A DNA stretch of 64,000 nucleotides from Gelidibacter mesophilus DSM 14095 (lineage in GTDB: Bacteria > Bacteroidota > Bacteroidia > Flavobacteriales > Flavobacteriaceae). The stretch's first letter is position 1; every line of letters begins with the position of its first letter. The notes below the pieces were generated by a model. That model had not been told where the DNA came from and ran no database searches. It saw only the letters and a list, made by a program, of their open reading frames with translations. This document shows, one piece after another, positions 54,209-62,590 of this stretch. The stretch spans positions 496,001-560,000 of the forward strand of contig NZ_AUHD01000001.1 in the NCBI RefSeq assembly GCF_000423005.1, read 5' to 3'. Made by a program: the position numbers and the translations under genes.

Positions 54209-55675
54209 ATGAAAATCGACACTATAAACACATTAGGCGAACTGAAAAAAACCAATTATCAAAGCAAATCGATTAAAGACGAGTTGCGAGATAATCTGAT
54301 TCAAAAGATTAAAAATAATGAAACCACATTTGAAGGGGTTCATGGCTATGAGAATACGGTCATTCCAGAATTGGAACGTGCTATTCTTTCACGTCATAAT
54401 ATCAATTTATTAGGCTTGCGCGGACAGGCGAAAACCCGGTTGGCGCGATTAATGTTGAATTTATTGGATGAATATATACCTGTGGTGGAAGGTTCAGAAA
54501 TTAATGATGATCCGTTGAACCCCATTTCTAGGTATGCCCAAGAATTGATCAACGAAAAAGGTGATGACACACCTATTTATTGGTTACACAGAAGCGAACG
54601 TTTTGCAGAAAAGTTGGCCACACCAGATGTGACGGTGGCCGATTTGATTGGTGATGTTGACCCAATTAAAGCCGCCAACCTAAAATTGAGTTATGCCGAT
54701 GACCGAGTAATTCATTACGGAATGATTCCACGTGCCAACCGTTGTATTTTCGTGATCAATGAATTACCAGATTTACAAGCGAGAATACAAGTGGCATTAT
54801 TTAATATCTTACAAGAAGGGGATATTCAAATTAGAGGTTTTAAATTGAGACTGCCCTTGGATATCCAATTTTTATTTACCGCAAATCCTGAAGACTACAC
54901 CAATAGAGGAAGTATTGTAACACCGTTAAAAGATAGAATTGGCTCTCAGATCCTAACCCATTATCCAATAGATATTGAAACGGCACGATTGATTACGGAA
55001 CAGGAAGCTAGAGTCGTGGAAAGTCAAAATAACATGGTTGCCGTTCCAGATTTAGCGAGGGATTTGTTGGAACAAATTGTCTTTGAAGCTAGAGAAAGTG
55101 AATATATTGATTCCAAAAGTGGGGTCAGTGCACGTTTGAGTATTACGGCATTGGAAAATTTAATGAGTACTGCAGAGCGTCGCGCATTAAAAGCTGGCGA
55201 CGAAAAAACCATGGTGCGGTTAAGTGATTTTGTGGGTATTATTCCATCTATAACCGGCAAGGTTGAATTGGTTTATGAAGGTGAACAGGAAGGTGCTGCT
55301 GTCGTTGCATATAATTTGATTGGTGAAGCCGTGAAAAGTTTGTTCGAGGAATTTTTTCCAAAAATTGAAAAGTTAAGGAAGGACGGTGACGAAACACCTT
55401 ATGATGATATTGTATCTTGGTTTTTCAACCAAAAGGACGGGTTTGAACTGTTGGATGATTTAACGGACAAGGAATACAAATCGCTTTTGGATGCCATTAC
55501 ACCGTTGGATGAATTATTGGGAGAGCATCAACCGAAATTAACTAAAGATGAAAGTTATTTTGTGAAAGAATTTGTGCTTTGGGCCTTGGTGGAATTTAAA
55601 CAATTGAACAAGTTTAGATTTTCAGAGGGGATTCAGTTCAAAGACCCTTATGGAAGTTTTATAAGCGGGATTTAA
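54209..55675 (+). CDS. MoxR/magnesium-chelatase-type AAA ATPase
   Basis: A 488-residue cytoplasmic ATPase. The nucleotide site is NLLGLRGQAKTRLARL near residue 70, a Walker A in which the usual GKT/S Gly is Ala (GQAKT). The Walker B is CIFVINELPDLQ, a departure from the usual hhhhDE, and sensor 1 is IQFLFTANPEDYTNRG with LKDRIGSQ as the arginine-finger region. Segments resemble Mg-chelatase subunit I, and Bacteroidota annotations call such genes magnesium chelatase. No chlorophyll genes are present here, so that name is misleading. It works with the upstream VWA protein. Confidence 0.8.
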   Translation: MKIDTINTLGELKKTNYQSKSIKDELRDNLIQKIKNNETTFEGVHGYENTVIPELERAILSRHNINLLGLRGQAKTRLARLMLNLLDEYIPVVEGSEINDDPLNPISRYAQELINEKGDDTPIYWLHRSERFAEKLATPDVTVADLIGDVDPIKAANLKLSYADDRVIHYGMIPRANRCIFVINELPDLQARIQVALFNILQEGDIQIRGFKLRLPLDIQFLFTANPEDYTNRGSIVTPLKDRIGSQILTHYPIDIETARLITEQEARVVESQNNMVAVPDLARDLLEQIVFEARESEYIDSKSGVSARLSITALENLMSTAERRALKAGDEKTMVRLSDFVGIIPSITGKVELVYEGEQEGAAVVAYNLIGEAVKSLFEEFFPKIEKLRKDGDETPYDDIVSWFFNQKDGFELLDDLTDKEYKSLLDAITPLDELLGEHQPKLTKDESYFVKEFVLWALVEFKQLNKFRFSEGIQFKDPYGSFISGI

Positions 55676-55817
55676 GGAACCATTCAGGATAGAAAGCTTT
55701 GCGAGATGAGGATAACGTTTGAGGACAACTAAAAATGCTTATGGGTTAATGGATTCGGTGATATTGTTTTAAATTAGTTGATATCACATATTATTAATAT
55801 TTCTTAAATTAAAGATC

Positions 55818-55976
55818 ATGGACAAGAAAAAAGAAAATCAAGATATTGAAAAGACCGATAAGCAAAGTCTAAAAGACCACGCCATCAATAAAAAAGGTGA
55901 TGTGTCCGATGGTAATAAAATAAATCCCCAAGTTGAGCAAAGAAAAGATATCCATCAACCTAGGGATAATGCCTAG
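55818..55976 (+). CDS. small charged protein, 52 aa
   Basis: An ATG at 55818 opens a 52-codon frame ending TAG at 55974-55976. The product is very hydrophilic, rich in Lys, Asp, Asn and Gln (for example DKKKENQDIEKTDKQSLKD), with no helix or motif recognised. It may be intrinsically disordered. It follows the AAA ATPase gene by 142 bases on the same strand. Confidence 0.45.
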   Translation: MDKKKENQDIEKTDKQSLKDHAINKKGDVSDGNKINPQVEQRKDIHQPRDNA

Positions 55977-56241
55977 CTATTTTATTCTTTGAAAAAATGA
56001 ATAGACACAAATTATGAATACCATTCACCTCTTTAAGGGGAATGTTTTTTAATAATCTTTATAGAAGCAAAGGATTCGTACAATGGTATGTGGTTCAGCA
56101 GCGCCAAATAAAAGAAGTATCAACTTAAAAATTCCAGATTCCAATAGGATGGTCTGCGGACATCACTGCCATATCTCAAAATTAAGATGAATTCGTATTC
56201 GAAAATCAGCGTTCTTATCCCATAGCGTTGGAGGTGAACGC

Positions 56242-57864
56242 TTATAATTTTTTAGAGCGTACATAAAAATCGGCATCAATTTGGAGATCGTTGCCTTTTG
56301 TTTGTGTCATTGACCACGATTCTTTTGGATAGAGCCACAAGTCTTTCCCGTTAATGGAGACCTGAACTGGCATTTCAAAATCTTTTACGGTATTGCTCCA
56401 ACGATATTTCAAGTAATCACCGTTTGTTTCATACTCCAACGTTGGAACTCTAATATCTCTTAAATACTGATTGAAAAAAGCGTTCAGCTCAAGTCCTGAA
56501 GTCTGAGAGATATAGTCTTCAATTTGATTTGTGGTCACAGTTTGATGATAAAAAGTTTCGTTGAGGCCCCTTAAAATTTGTCGCCATTTTTGATCATCAT
56601 TTATCCATTCTCTCAAAGTATGCAACATATTGGCGCCTTTGTAGTACATATCTCCAGACCCGGATTGATTGACACCGTAAGGTCCAATAATAGGTTTGTC
56701 ATTTTGGATGCCTCGTCGTGTGCCGATGACATAGTCTGCCCCAGCCTTAACGCCATAGAAATATTCTACAAATAAACTTTCCGAATAGGCGGTAAAACTC
56801 TCATGTATCCACATATCGGCCAAGTCTTTATAGGTGATATTATTCGCAAACCATTCGTGGCCAGATTCGTGAATGATGATGAAATCGAATTTCAAGCCCC
56901 ATCCCGTGCCTGAAAGATCGCGACCTAAATAGCCGTTTTTATAGCCATTGCCGTAAGTAACTGAAATTTGGTGCTCCATCCCCAAATAGGGCACTTCCAC
57001 CAATTTATACCCATCTTCATAAAAAGGATAAGGACCAAACCAATGTTCAAACGCCTCCATCATACGCGGTGCATCTTTAAATTGCTGCTTCGCCTTTTCA
57101 AGATTGTCTTTTAAAACATAATAATCCATTTTTAAGATGCCTTTTTCGCCGTTATAGTCTTCAGAAAAATGCACATAATCACCAATATTCACATTCACGC
57201 CATAGTTATTAATGGGGTTGTTGACAAACCAATTGTAGGTCTTTGTCCCATCCTTATGATTATCAATACCACGCAATTGTCCGTTGGCAACGCCCATTAA
57301 CGCTTTTGGAACACGTACACTAATGAGCATACTGTCCACTTCATCATACATATGATCTTTATTGGGCCACCAGACACTTGCACCAAGTCCTTGGCAAGAG
57401 GTTGCAACAAAATCATTACCGTTTTCATCTTTTTTCCAAGAAAATCCGCCATCCCAAGGTGCTCTTATGGCTTCCTTGGGCTGACCTTCGTAATAAACAT
57501 CCAGACTTTGAAGGCTCCCTATTTTCTGGTTATTTTTTAAAGTAATAAAATGAGCATTACCGTCAGATCTAAAGTCAAGCTCTTTATTATCTTGGATCAC
57601 TTTTGTAATTATTAATGGCGATTGTAAGTCAATTTGAAGTACGGAATTTGGCTCTAAAACCTTATACTGAACGGTGTTTTTACCTTTAATGGATTTTGTG
57701 CTGGGATCCACGGAAATCTCCAAATGGTAATAGGTCAAATCCCACCAAGCACGTTCCGGGGTAATGGAACCTCTTAAGGTATCGTGTTTTGTAAAGGTCT
57801 CATCTTGGGCTTTTACGGTATGGATTGCTGTTAGAACAAAAAGAATAAAAATATACTTGTTCAT
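56242..57864 (-). CDS. secreted M1 family metallopeptidase
   Basis: A 540-residue exported aminopeptidase-like enzyme (signal about 1-19, ending VKAQD). The beta-sandwich N-domain leads to VEVPYLGMEHQISVTYGNGY, in which GMEHQ replaces the common GAMEN substrate motif. The zinc site follows: IIIHESGHEWFANNITYKDL with HExxH (about 330) and the third ligand Glu in MWIHESFTAYSES. The Tyr of the catalytic set lies in MYYKGANMLHTLR. Length suits short M1 forms. It probably trims peptides outside the inner membrane. The M28 gene upstream ends four bases before its start, so the two form an operon. Confidence 0.88.
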   Translation of the reverse strand: MNKYIFILFVLTAIHTVKAQDETFTKHDTLRGSITPERAWWDLTYYHLEISVDPSTKSIKGKNTVQYKVLEPNSVLQIDLQSPLIITKVIQDNKELDFRSDGNAHFITLKNNQKIGSLQSLDVYYEGQPKEAIRAPWDGGFSWKKDENGNDFVATSCQGLGASVWWPNKDHMYDEVDSMLISVRVPKALMGVANGQLRGIDNHKDGTKTYNWFVNNPINNYGVNVNIGDYVHFSEDYNGEKGILKMDYYVLKDNLEKAKQQFKDAPRMMEAFEHWFGPYPFYEDGYKLVEVPYLGMEHQISVTYGNGYKNGYLGRDLSGTGWGLKFDFIIIHESGHEWFANNITYKDLADMWIHESFTAYSESLFVEYFYGVKAGADYVIGTRRGIQNDKPIIGPYGVNQSGSGDMYYKGANMLHTLREWINDDQKWRQILRGLNETFYHQTVTTNQIEDYISQTSGLELNAFFNQYLRDIRVPTLEYETNGDYLKYRWSNTVKDFEMPVQVSINGKDLWLYPKESWSMTQTKGNDLQIDADFYVRSKKL

Positions 57865-57867
57865 AAT

Positions 57868-59205
57868 TTAGTTTCTAATAATTGAGTTTGGGAAAACCAC
57901 CACACTTTCGTAACCATCTTTTCCTACAGAAGCTACGCCAAAATATGAATTGTCAATAACAATACCAGTGAGTGTAAATTCATCAAGATCACCCACATAT
58001 CTGGAATGGTCCCAAGTTGGTGAGGTCGTGTCTCGCCAATAAATCTTGTAGCCCTTGGCGCCTTCAACCTTGTCCCATTTTAATTTTGCCGAAGCTTCTA
58101 CAACACCTCCAATAGACACCGTTTTGGGCGGCGGCGGTGCAGACGCTAAACTGGCCATATTAATCGCATTAACTGCGGTTAATTTTTCAGCGTATGGAAA
58201 ATTGACATGTTCAAAAGTATCGCCATAATTGATTCCGTTTTCGGTACGGATATCTTGATGTTGTTGGGTATAGTTTTCATGAGCTTCCATGATTCTGATG
58301 CCAGCAAACCCTAAATCGTTGAACGGCCGATGGTGTCCGCCCCTACCAAAACGATCCAATCTATACACCATCATAGGGTTCATTTCTGGCATATAAGTTT
58401 GCGTGTTTTTATGGACGTAACGTGCCAATTGTCTTGAAATTCCGTCCACTTCACCACCATAAAAACGGCGCATTTGGCGCTCGCGGTCCGTTTCAGTAGG
58501 AGGCACAGGCTCAGAGAATATTCTAAAAGTACGGTTGTCTATCACGCTATCAACTCCTTCAATATTTCCAATCATGTCATTGTTGAAAATACCGATAATA
58601 TCCCATCCTTTGTCTTTAGCATAAGCGGCCAATCCGCCGCCACCAAAAAGTCCTTGTTCTTCACCTGAAAGACCAACATAAATAATACTGCTTTCAAATT
58701 TATATTTTGAAAGTACGCGAGCTGCTTCAATAGTGCCCGCCATTCCTGATGCGTTGTCGTTAGCACCGGGTGCATCTACGGTAAAATCCATTGTATCACT
58801 GCCTCGCGAATCAATATCGCCACTCATAATAATATAGCTGTTTGGATATTTGGTCCCTTTTTGAACGGCTACAACATTGACGACCCATGCGTCATGGGGT
58901 ACGCGATTGTTGCCTTCTTTGGTCACAAAATCTTTCTGATAAAAGACATTTAAACAATTCTGACACGCTTTTGAAATGCTTTCAAATTCTTTTTTGATCC
59001 AACGTCGGGCCGCACCAATCCCACGCGTTTCAGAAACTGTGTCACTAAAGGTATTTCTGGTGCCAAAATTAACGAGCGTTTGCACATCTTTTTCAATGCG
59101 ATCAGAAGAAACGGCATCAATGATGTCATAAATTTTTTGATCTGTTTGGGCATTGAGATTCAAAGAAAGAAAGCTTATTATACTTAATTTTAATAAATGG
59201 TTCAT
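57868..59205 (-). CDS. secreted M28 family peptidase with C-terminal FnIII domain
   Basis: A 445-residue exported aminopeptidase (signal about 1-19, ending LNLNAQ). The M28 domain has SGDIDSRGSD, PGANDNASGMAGTIEAARVL (metal Asp in ANDNASG), IYVGLSGEEQGLFGG (the catalytic Glu pair EE) and FNNDMIGN, with a final His in MEAHENYTQQHQD. A fibronectin-III-like domain (about 355-440) reads KLKWDKVEGAKGYKIYWRD. It is probably a periplasmic or surface peptidase acting with the M1 enzyme in the same operon. Confidence 0.9.
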   Translation of the reverse strand: MNHLLKLSIISFLSLNLNAQTDQKIYDIIDAVSSDRIEKDVQTLVNFGTRNTFSDTVSETRGIGAARRWIKKEFESISKACQNCLNVFYQKDFVTKEGNNRVPHDAWVVNVVAVQKGTKYPNSYIIMSGDIDSRGSDTMDFTVDAPGANDNASGMAGTIEAARVLSKYKFESSIIYVGLSGEEQGLFGGGGLAAYAKDKGWDIIGIFNNDMIGNIEGVDSVIDNRTFRIFSEPVPPTETDRERQMRRFYGGEVDGISRQLARYVHKNTQTYMPEMNPMMVYRLDRFGRGGHHRPFNDLGFAGIRIMEAHENYTQQHQDIRTENGINYGDTFEHVNFPYAEKLTAVNAINMASLASAPPPPKTVSIGGVVEASAKLKWDKVEGAKGYKIYWRDTTSPTWDHSRYVGDLDEFTLTGIVIDNSYFGVASVGKDGYESVVVFPNSIIRN

Positions 59206-59246
59206 GACTAGAGTTATTAATGAATATGGAACTTAATTGATACGGG

Positions 59247-60542
59247 TTATTTCTTGTAATTAAAAGTTACTGTTTCTACGCTGCCGTCGTCTTGTTTAAT
59301 ATCCACATGAATATTCATTTCATTGGTGCTTATTTTTTCAAAAACCATGCCTTCAAAAACGACTTTATCTTCTGTGATTTCTTTTAATGGAAAATCGATT
59401 GTTTTATCCTTTTCTTCCCAACCTTTAAGGTCGTTACCAAAATGCTTGAGTTGCAAGATTAGTGTGTTTTCTACTTCACGAATGATCTCTATTTCGTAAA
59501 AAACCACAATATCGTTATCAATCAATTTAAAAGTGGCCATCATAGAACCTCCTGAGGATTCGCTCCAGTTTTCCTCCGTTTGTCCGCCAAAAGCTTCTCC
59601 TTTCCAATGGCCGGCAATCCATTTGATGCTTTCTAGTTTTGGTTCTAATATTTTGGAGGTATTATGTGATGAATTTGGTGTTATCACTTCTCCAACGATG
59701 GCTAGTTTTTTTCCATCAGGACTTATTATTAAACGGCTGAGGTTTTTGATGCCATACGATTTTAATGAAGCGATTTCAGTCCAACCAGAATTGTTTTTTG
59801 GATTTATTTGGAAAAGTAAATCATCCTTTGCCATCAAAATATGACCCTCTGGTGTCCAGCAGATGTCTTCACTGCCAGGAAGGGTAGAAGCGATTGTTTT
59901 TATAGCACCAGACTTAGGATTAAAGGATTTGATTTGTGAAGTGCCATCGGTATTTTTAGAAATAAAACTGATGCGGTCTGAATTTGGAATGTGATGTAAG
60001 GATCTACCGATATGTGTTATGATCTTTTTGTTTAAACCTGTCTTTAAATCAGAACGATAAAGTGATAGAATATCTTCCTCTAATACCGATGAAATGATAG
60101 TGTTTTCATCAAACCAAAGATGGTAGCCAACGACCAAGCTGTCTAAAATAACGGTGTTGCTGCTGTCCTTCAAATCATACCGATAAAGGCGCTGCTTTCC
60201 GTCAGGATCTAATCTAATGGCAGAAACGGCATTCTGATTAGGGATTTTTAAGGGGGAGTATTCACCGCCTTCTGTATAGCAAACCCATGTTTTTGAACCG
60301 TAATTGAGATTGTATTTGACGATATCGGTTTGTGCATTTCGAGTGCCGGCGTACAAAATCGTTTTATTATTCATAAACGAAGGTTGGTTGTCATAGCCTT
60401 CATTCTCAGAAATATTTCTGAAATTCGACAATGCAAAACTATTTTCTGCCGTATTTAAATCAAACAAAAAAATGTCGGTATTGGGTTGCGCAAAGCCGAA
60501 AATAGTGCTTAGGGCAAACAGGAATAGAAAATTAAATTTCAT
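59247..60542 (-). CDS. secreted beta-propeller protein fused to DUF6265
   Basis: A 431-residue exported protein (signal about 1-18, FALSTIFGFAQ). Residues about 40-290 are TolB/WD-like repeats, for example DIVKYNLNYGSKTWVCY and ISFISKNTDGTSQIKSF. Residues about 305-425 form a DUF6265-like domain with SIKWIAGHWKGEAFGGQTEE and the paired strand MVFEKISTNEMNIHVD. Each part is common alone; joining them is less usual. Function is not established. It is next to the M28/M1 genes on the same strand, 41 bases upstream of the M28 gene, and may be co-transcribed. Confidence 0.7.
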   Translation of the reverse strand: MKFNFLFLFALSTIFGFAQPNTDIFLFDLNTAENSFALSNFRNISENEGYDNQPSFMNNKTILYAGTRNAQTDIVKYNLNYGSKTWVCYTEGGEYSPLKIPNQNAVSAIRLDPDGKQRLYRYDLKDSSNTVILDSLVVGYHLWFDENTIISSVLEEDILSLYRSDLKTGLNKKIITHIGRSLHHIPNSDRISFISKNTDGTSQIKSFNPKSGAIKTIASTLPGSEDICWTPEGHILMAKDDLLFQINPKNNSGWTEIASLKSYGIKNLSRLIISPDGKKLAIVGEVITPNSSHNTSKILEPKLESIKWIAGHWKGEAFGGQTEENWSESSGGSMMATFKLIDNDIVVFYEIEIIREVENTLILQLKHFGNDLKGWEEKDKTIDFPLKEITEDKVVFEGMVFEKISTNEMNIHVDIKQDDGSVETVTFNYKK

Positions 60543-60582
60543 CGAGGGTTATTTTTATAAAGATATAATTTTTGAATCGAAC

Positions 60583-60617
60583 TTGCATATAAAAATTATA
60601 TTACTACATTTGTAGTA
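60583..60617 (+). promoter_or_regulatory. promoter and BlaI operator of the blaI-blaR1 pair
   Basis: A -33-type TTG (60583-60585) and the -7 element TACATTTG (60605-60612) are 19 bases apart. The perfect palindrome TACTACA-TT-TGTAGTA (60602-60617) covers the -7 element. The core TACAxxTGTA is the BlaI/MecI operator type, so the repressor would block its own promoter. Confidence 0.8.
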
Positions 60618-60631
60618 TTAAAACTATAGTT

Positions 60632-61012
60632 GTGGAGATAAAACAATTGAATAAAACAGAATTGCAGATCATGAAATACCTATGGATGCTGAATAAAGGC
60701 TTTATGAAGGATATTGTAGATCTATTTCCAGAACCCAAACCTGCATACACTACTATTTCTACCTTATTGGGCAGGATGTGTGATAAGAACTACATCGGAT
60801 TTAATAGGTTAGGCCGTGATAAAGAATATTTTCCCATCCTTAAAAAGAACGACTATTTTTCCTCACAAATGAAAACGATGATTACACATTTCTTTAATGA
60901 CTCCAAATCACAGTTCGCCTCTTTTTTTACAAAGAATGCCGATTTCAGTATGGAGGAACTGGAGGAATTACAAGAATTGGTGAAGCAAAAAATCAATCAA
61001 AAGAAAAAATAG
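60632..61012 (+). CDS. BlaI/MecI/CopY family repressor
   Basis: A 126-residue winged-helix repressor (GTG start, 15 bases after its operator). The N-terminal DNA-binding part has LNKTELQIMKYLWMLNKGFM and PAYTTISTLLGRMCDKNYIG with the wing RLGRDKEYFP. The C-terminal dimerisation helix carries EELEELQELVKQK. Cleavage by the partner M56 protein would release the operon. In Bacteroidota such pairs often control genes other than beta-lactamases. Its stop is one base before the M56 gene. Confidence 0.9.
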   Translation: MEIKQLNKTELQIMKYLWMLNKGFMKDIVDLFPEPKPAYTTISTLLGRMCDKNYIGFNRLGRDKEYFPILKKNDYFSSQMKTMITHFFNDSKSQFASFFTKNADFSMEELEELQELVKQKINQKKK

Positions 61013-61013
61013 A

Positions 61014-62432
61014 ATGTTCAATTATATCATATATACCATAGTTAGTTTAGGGTGTTCTTTTTTAGTTTATCGTTTGATTTTAAAGAATCAGAAAACATTT
61101 CAGTTCAATCGATTATTTTTGTTAAGCTCTCTTGTACTCTGTTTATTGGCGCCTATTATGGAAATAGGGGTTTTTAATGCGCTTCCAAGCCTTACGGAAA
61201 TTAAATTTCAATCAAACGAAGGAGCTCTTATTTCTGAACCCATTTTACGTGGAACACCGATAGAAACGATTCAAAAGGTTGATCATACATCGGAACATCT
61301 TTCGATTTCATTATATCTATTCATCACCTTTATTTTCTTGACGAGATATGGCTTGAATTTATTTCGAATTCTCAAATTAACCAGAAAGAGTAGCGAGTAT
61401 ATTGAAGGTTTAAAACTCGTAAAGATTGAAGAACTGCAGACAGCTTCAAGTTTTTTCAATTATTTGTTTATTGATCCCAAACATTTGATGGAAACATCCT
61501 ATGCGAAAAGTGTCCTTCAACATGAAGTCATTCATTCAAAACATTGGCATAGCTTGGATATTCTTTTAGTGGAGTTATTGAACTGTGTGTTTTGGTTCAA
61601 CCCTTTTGTATGGTTATATAAACGACAAATTCGTGAAAACCATGAGTTTATTGCTGATGAACAGGTCATCAAATCTGGAATGGACATTTCAGAATATTCA
61701 AACAGTATTATTTATTCAGGCAATACACTAGCTGCGATGCCTTTTACGAGCGGATTTAATTTTAACCATATAAAAAACAGACTCATTATGTTACAGCAAT
61801 CAAGATCATCAGTATTGAAACGGAGTTTAAAATCGCTCCTCGCATTTACTTTATTTGCGGCAATTTTCACTTTAAGTTCTTTTAAAGACAGTAAGCCCCA
61901 ATTGGTCGTGGTGATTGATGCTGGGCATGGCGGTAAAGATTCGGGTAATTTGATTGAAAAGGATGTAGTGCTTCAAATTTCTAATAAATTAGCGAGATAT
62001 AGCGACCACAAAATAAAAATTGTCGAAACTAGAAGTGCCGATGAATTCTTAAGTTTATCGGAGCGTGTCAATTTTATAAATCAATTACATCCTGATCTGG
62101 TGATTAGTTTGCACTGTAATGCCAGTCAAAATACAGATGCCAATGGTGTGGAAGCATTTTATTATGATAAGAATGAGCATCGCCAAACTTCCCATGACTA
62201 CAGTAGAATTCTAGTTGAAAACCAGCTAGATCAATTCAATGATCGTGGTGAATTAAAAGCTGCTGGATTTTATATTTTGAAAAATGTAGATGTTCCTGCA
62301 TTGGTATTGGAGCTCGGATTTATCAGCAACGCTAAAGACAAGGCCATTTTAACCAATGATAATCATCAAGAAACCATCGCAAAATCCCTTCACGAAAGTC
62401 TATTAAAGATTAGGGAGTTTAAAAATAACTAG
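61014..62432 (+). CDS. BlaR1-type M56 metallopeptidase fused to N-acetylmuramoyl-L-alanine amidase
   Basis: A 472-residue two-part protein. Residues 1-290 are an M56 membrane sensor: helices near 3-21, 34-54, 97-115 and 275-291, the zinc motif HEVIH at 170-174 and ENHEFIADE at 208-216. Residues 296-472 are a periplasmic Amidase_3 domain with VVVIDAGHGGKDSG (H305), EKDVVL (E315), LVISLHCNAS (H367) and ALVLELGF (E433), so the zinc-amidase active site is complete. Usual BlaR1 carries a penicillin-binding domain at this place. A cell-wall-cleaving or muropeptide-sensing role, coupled to BlaI cleavage, is inferred. Operon with blaI. Confidence 0.9.
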   Translation: MFNYIIYTIVSLGCSFLVYRLILKNQKTFQFNRLFLLSSLVLCLLAPIMEIGVFNALPSLTEIKFQSNEGALISEPILRGTPIETIQKVDHTSEHLSISLYLFITFIFLTRYGLNLFRILKLTRKSSEYIEGLKLVKIEELQTASSFFNYLFIDPKHLMETSYAKSVLQHEVIHSKHWHSLDILLVELLNCVFWFNPFVWLYKRQIRENHEFIADEQVIKSGMDISEYSNSIIYSGNTLAAMPFTSGFNFNHIKNRLIMLQQSRSSVLKRSLKSLLAFTLFAAIFTLSSFKDSKPQLVVVIDAGHGGKDSGNLIEKDVVLQISNKLARYSDHKIKIVETRSADEFLSLSERVNFINQLHPDLVISLHCNASQNTDANGVEAFYYDKNEHRQTSHDYSRILVENQLDQFNDRGELKAAGFYILKNVDVPALVLELGFISNAKDKAILTNDNHQETIAKSLHESLLKIREFKNN

Positions 62433-62454
62433 AGCCGTGATGTGTATCAATAAA

Positions 62455-62488
62455 AAAGCCAATTCAAACTAATGAATTGGCTTTCCTT
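62455..62488 (+). terminator. terminator of the blaI-blaR1 operon
   Basis: Eleven-base arms AAAGCCAATTC (62455-62465) and GAATTGGCTTT (62474-62484) are perfect with an eight-base loop. The flanking A and T runs make it bidirectional in principle; the convergent dehydrogenase gene ends at 62591. Confidence 0.85.
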
Positions 62489-62590
62489 CGTTAAAAAAAT
62501 TTGAGTTAGTCAAAATTTTAAAAACTTTATGTTGACAATAGATCGGATAGCCTAAGGCATTCGGACCAATGTTTAAAAAGTGATTGAATA

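Noticed and set aside
54209-55675. True magnesium chelatase for chlorophyll synthesis
   Set aside because: No other tetrapyrrole-chlorophyll genes are present and the VWA/AAA pair is a general Bacteroidota module.
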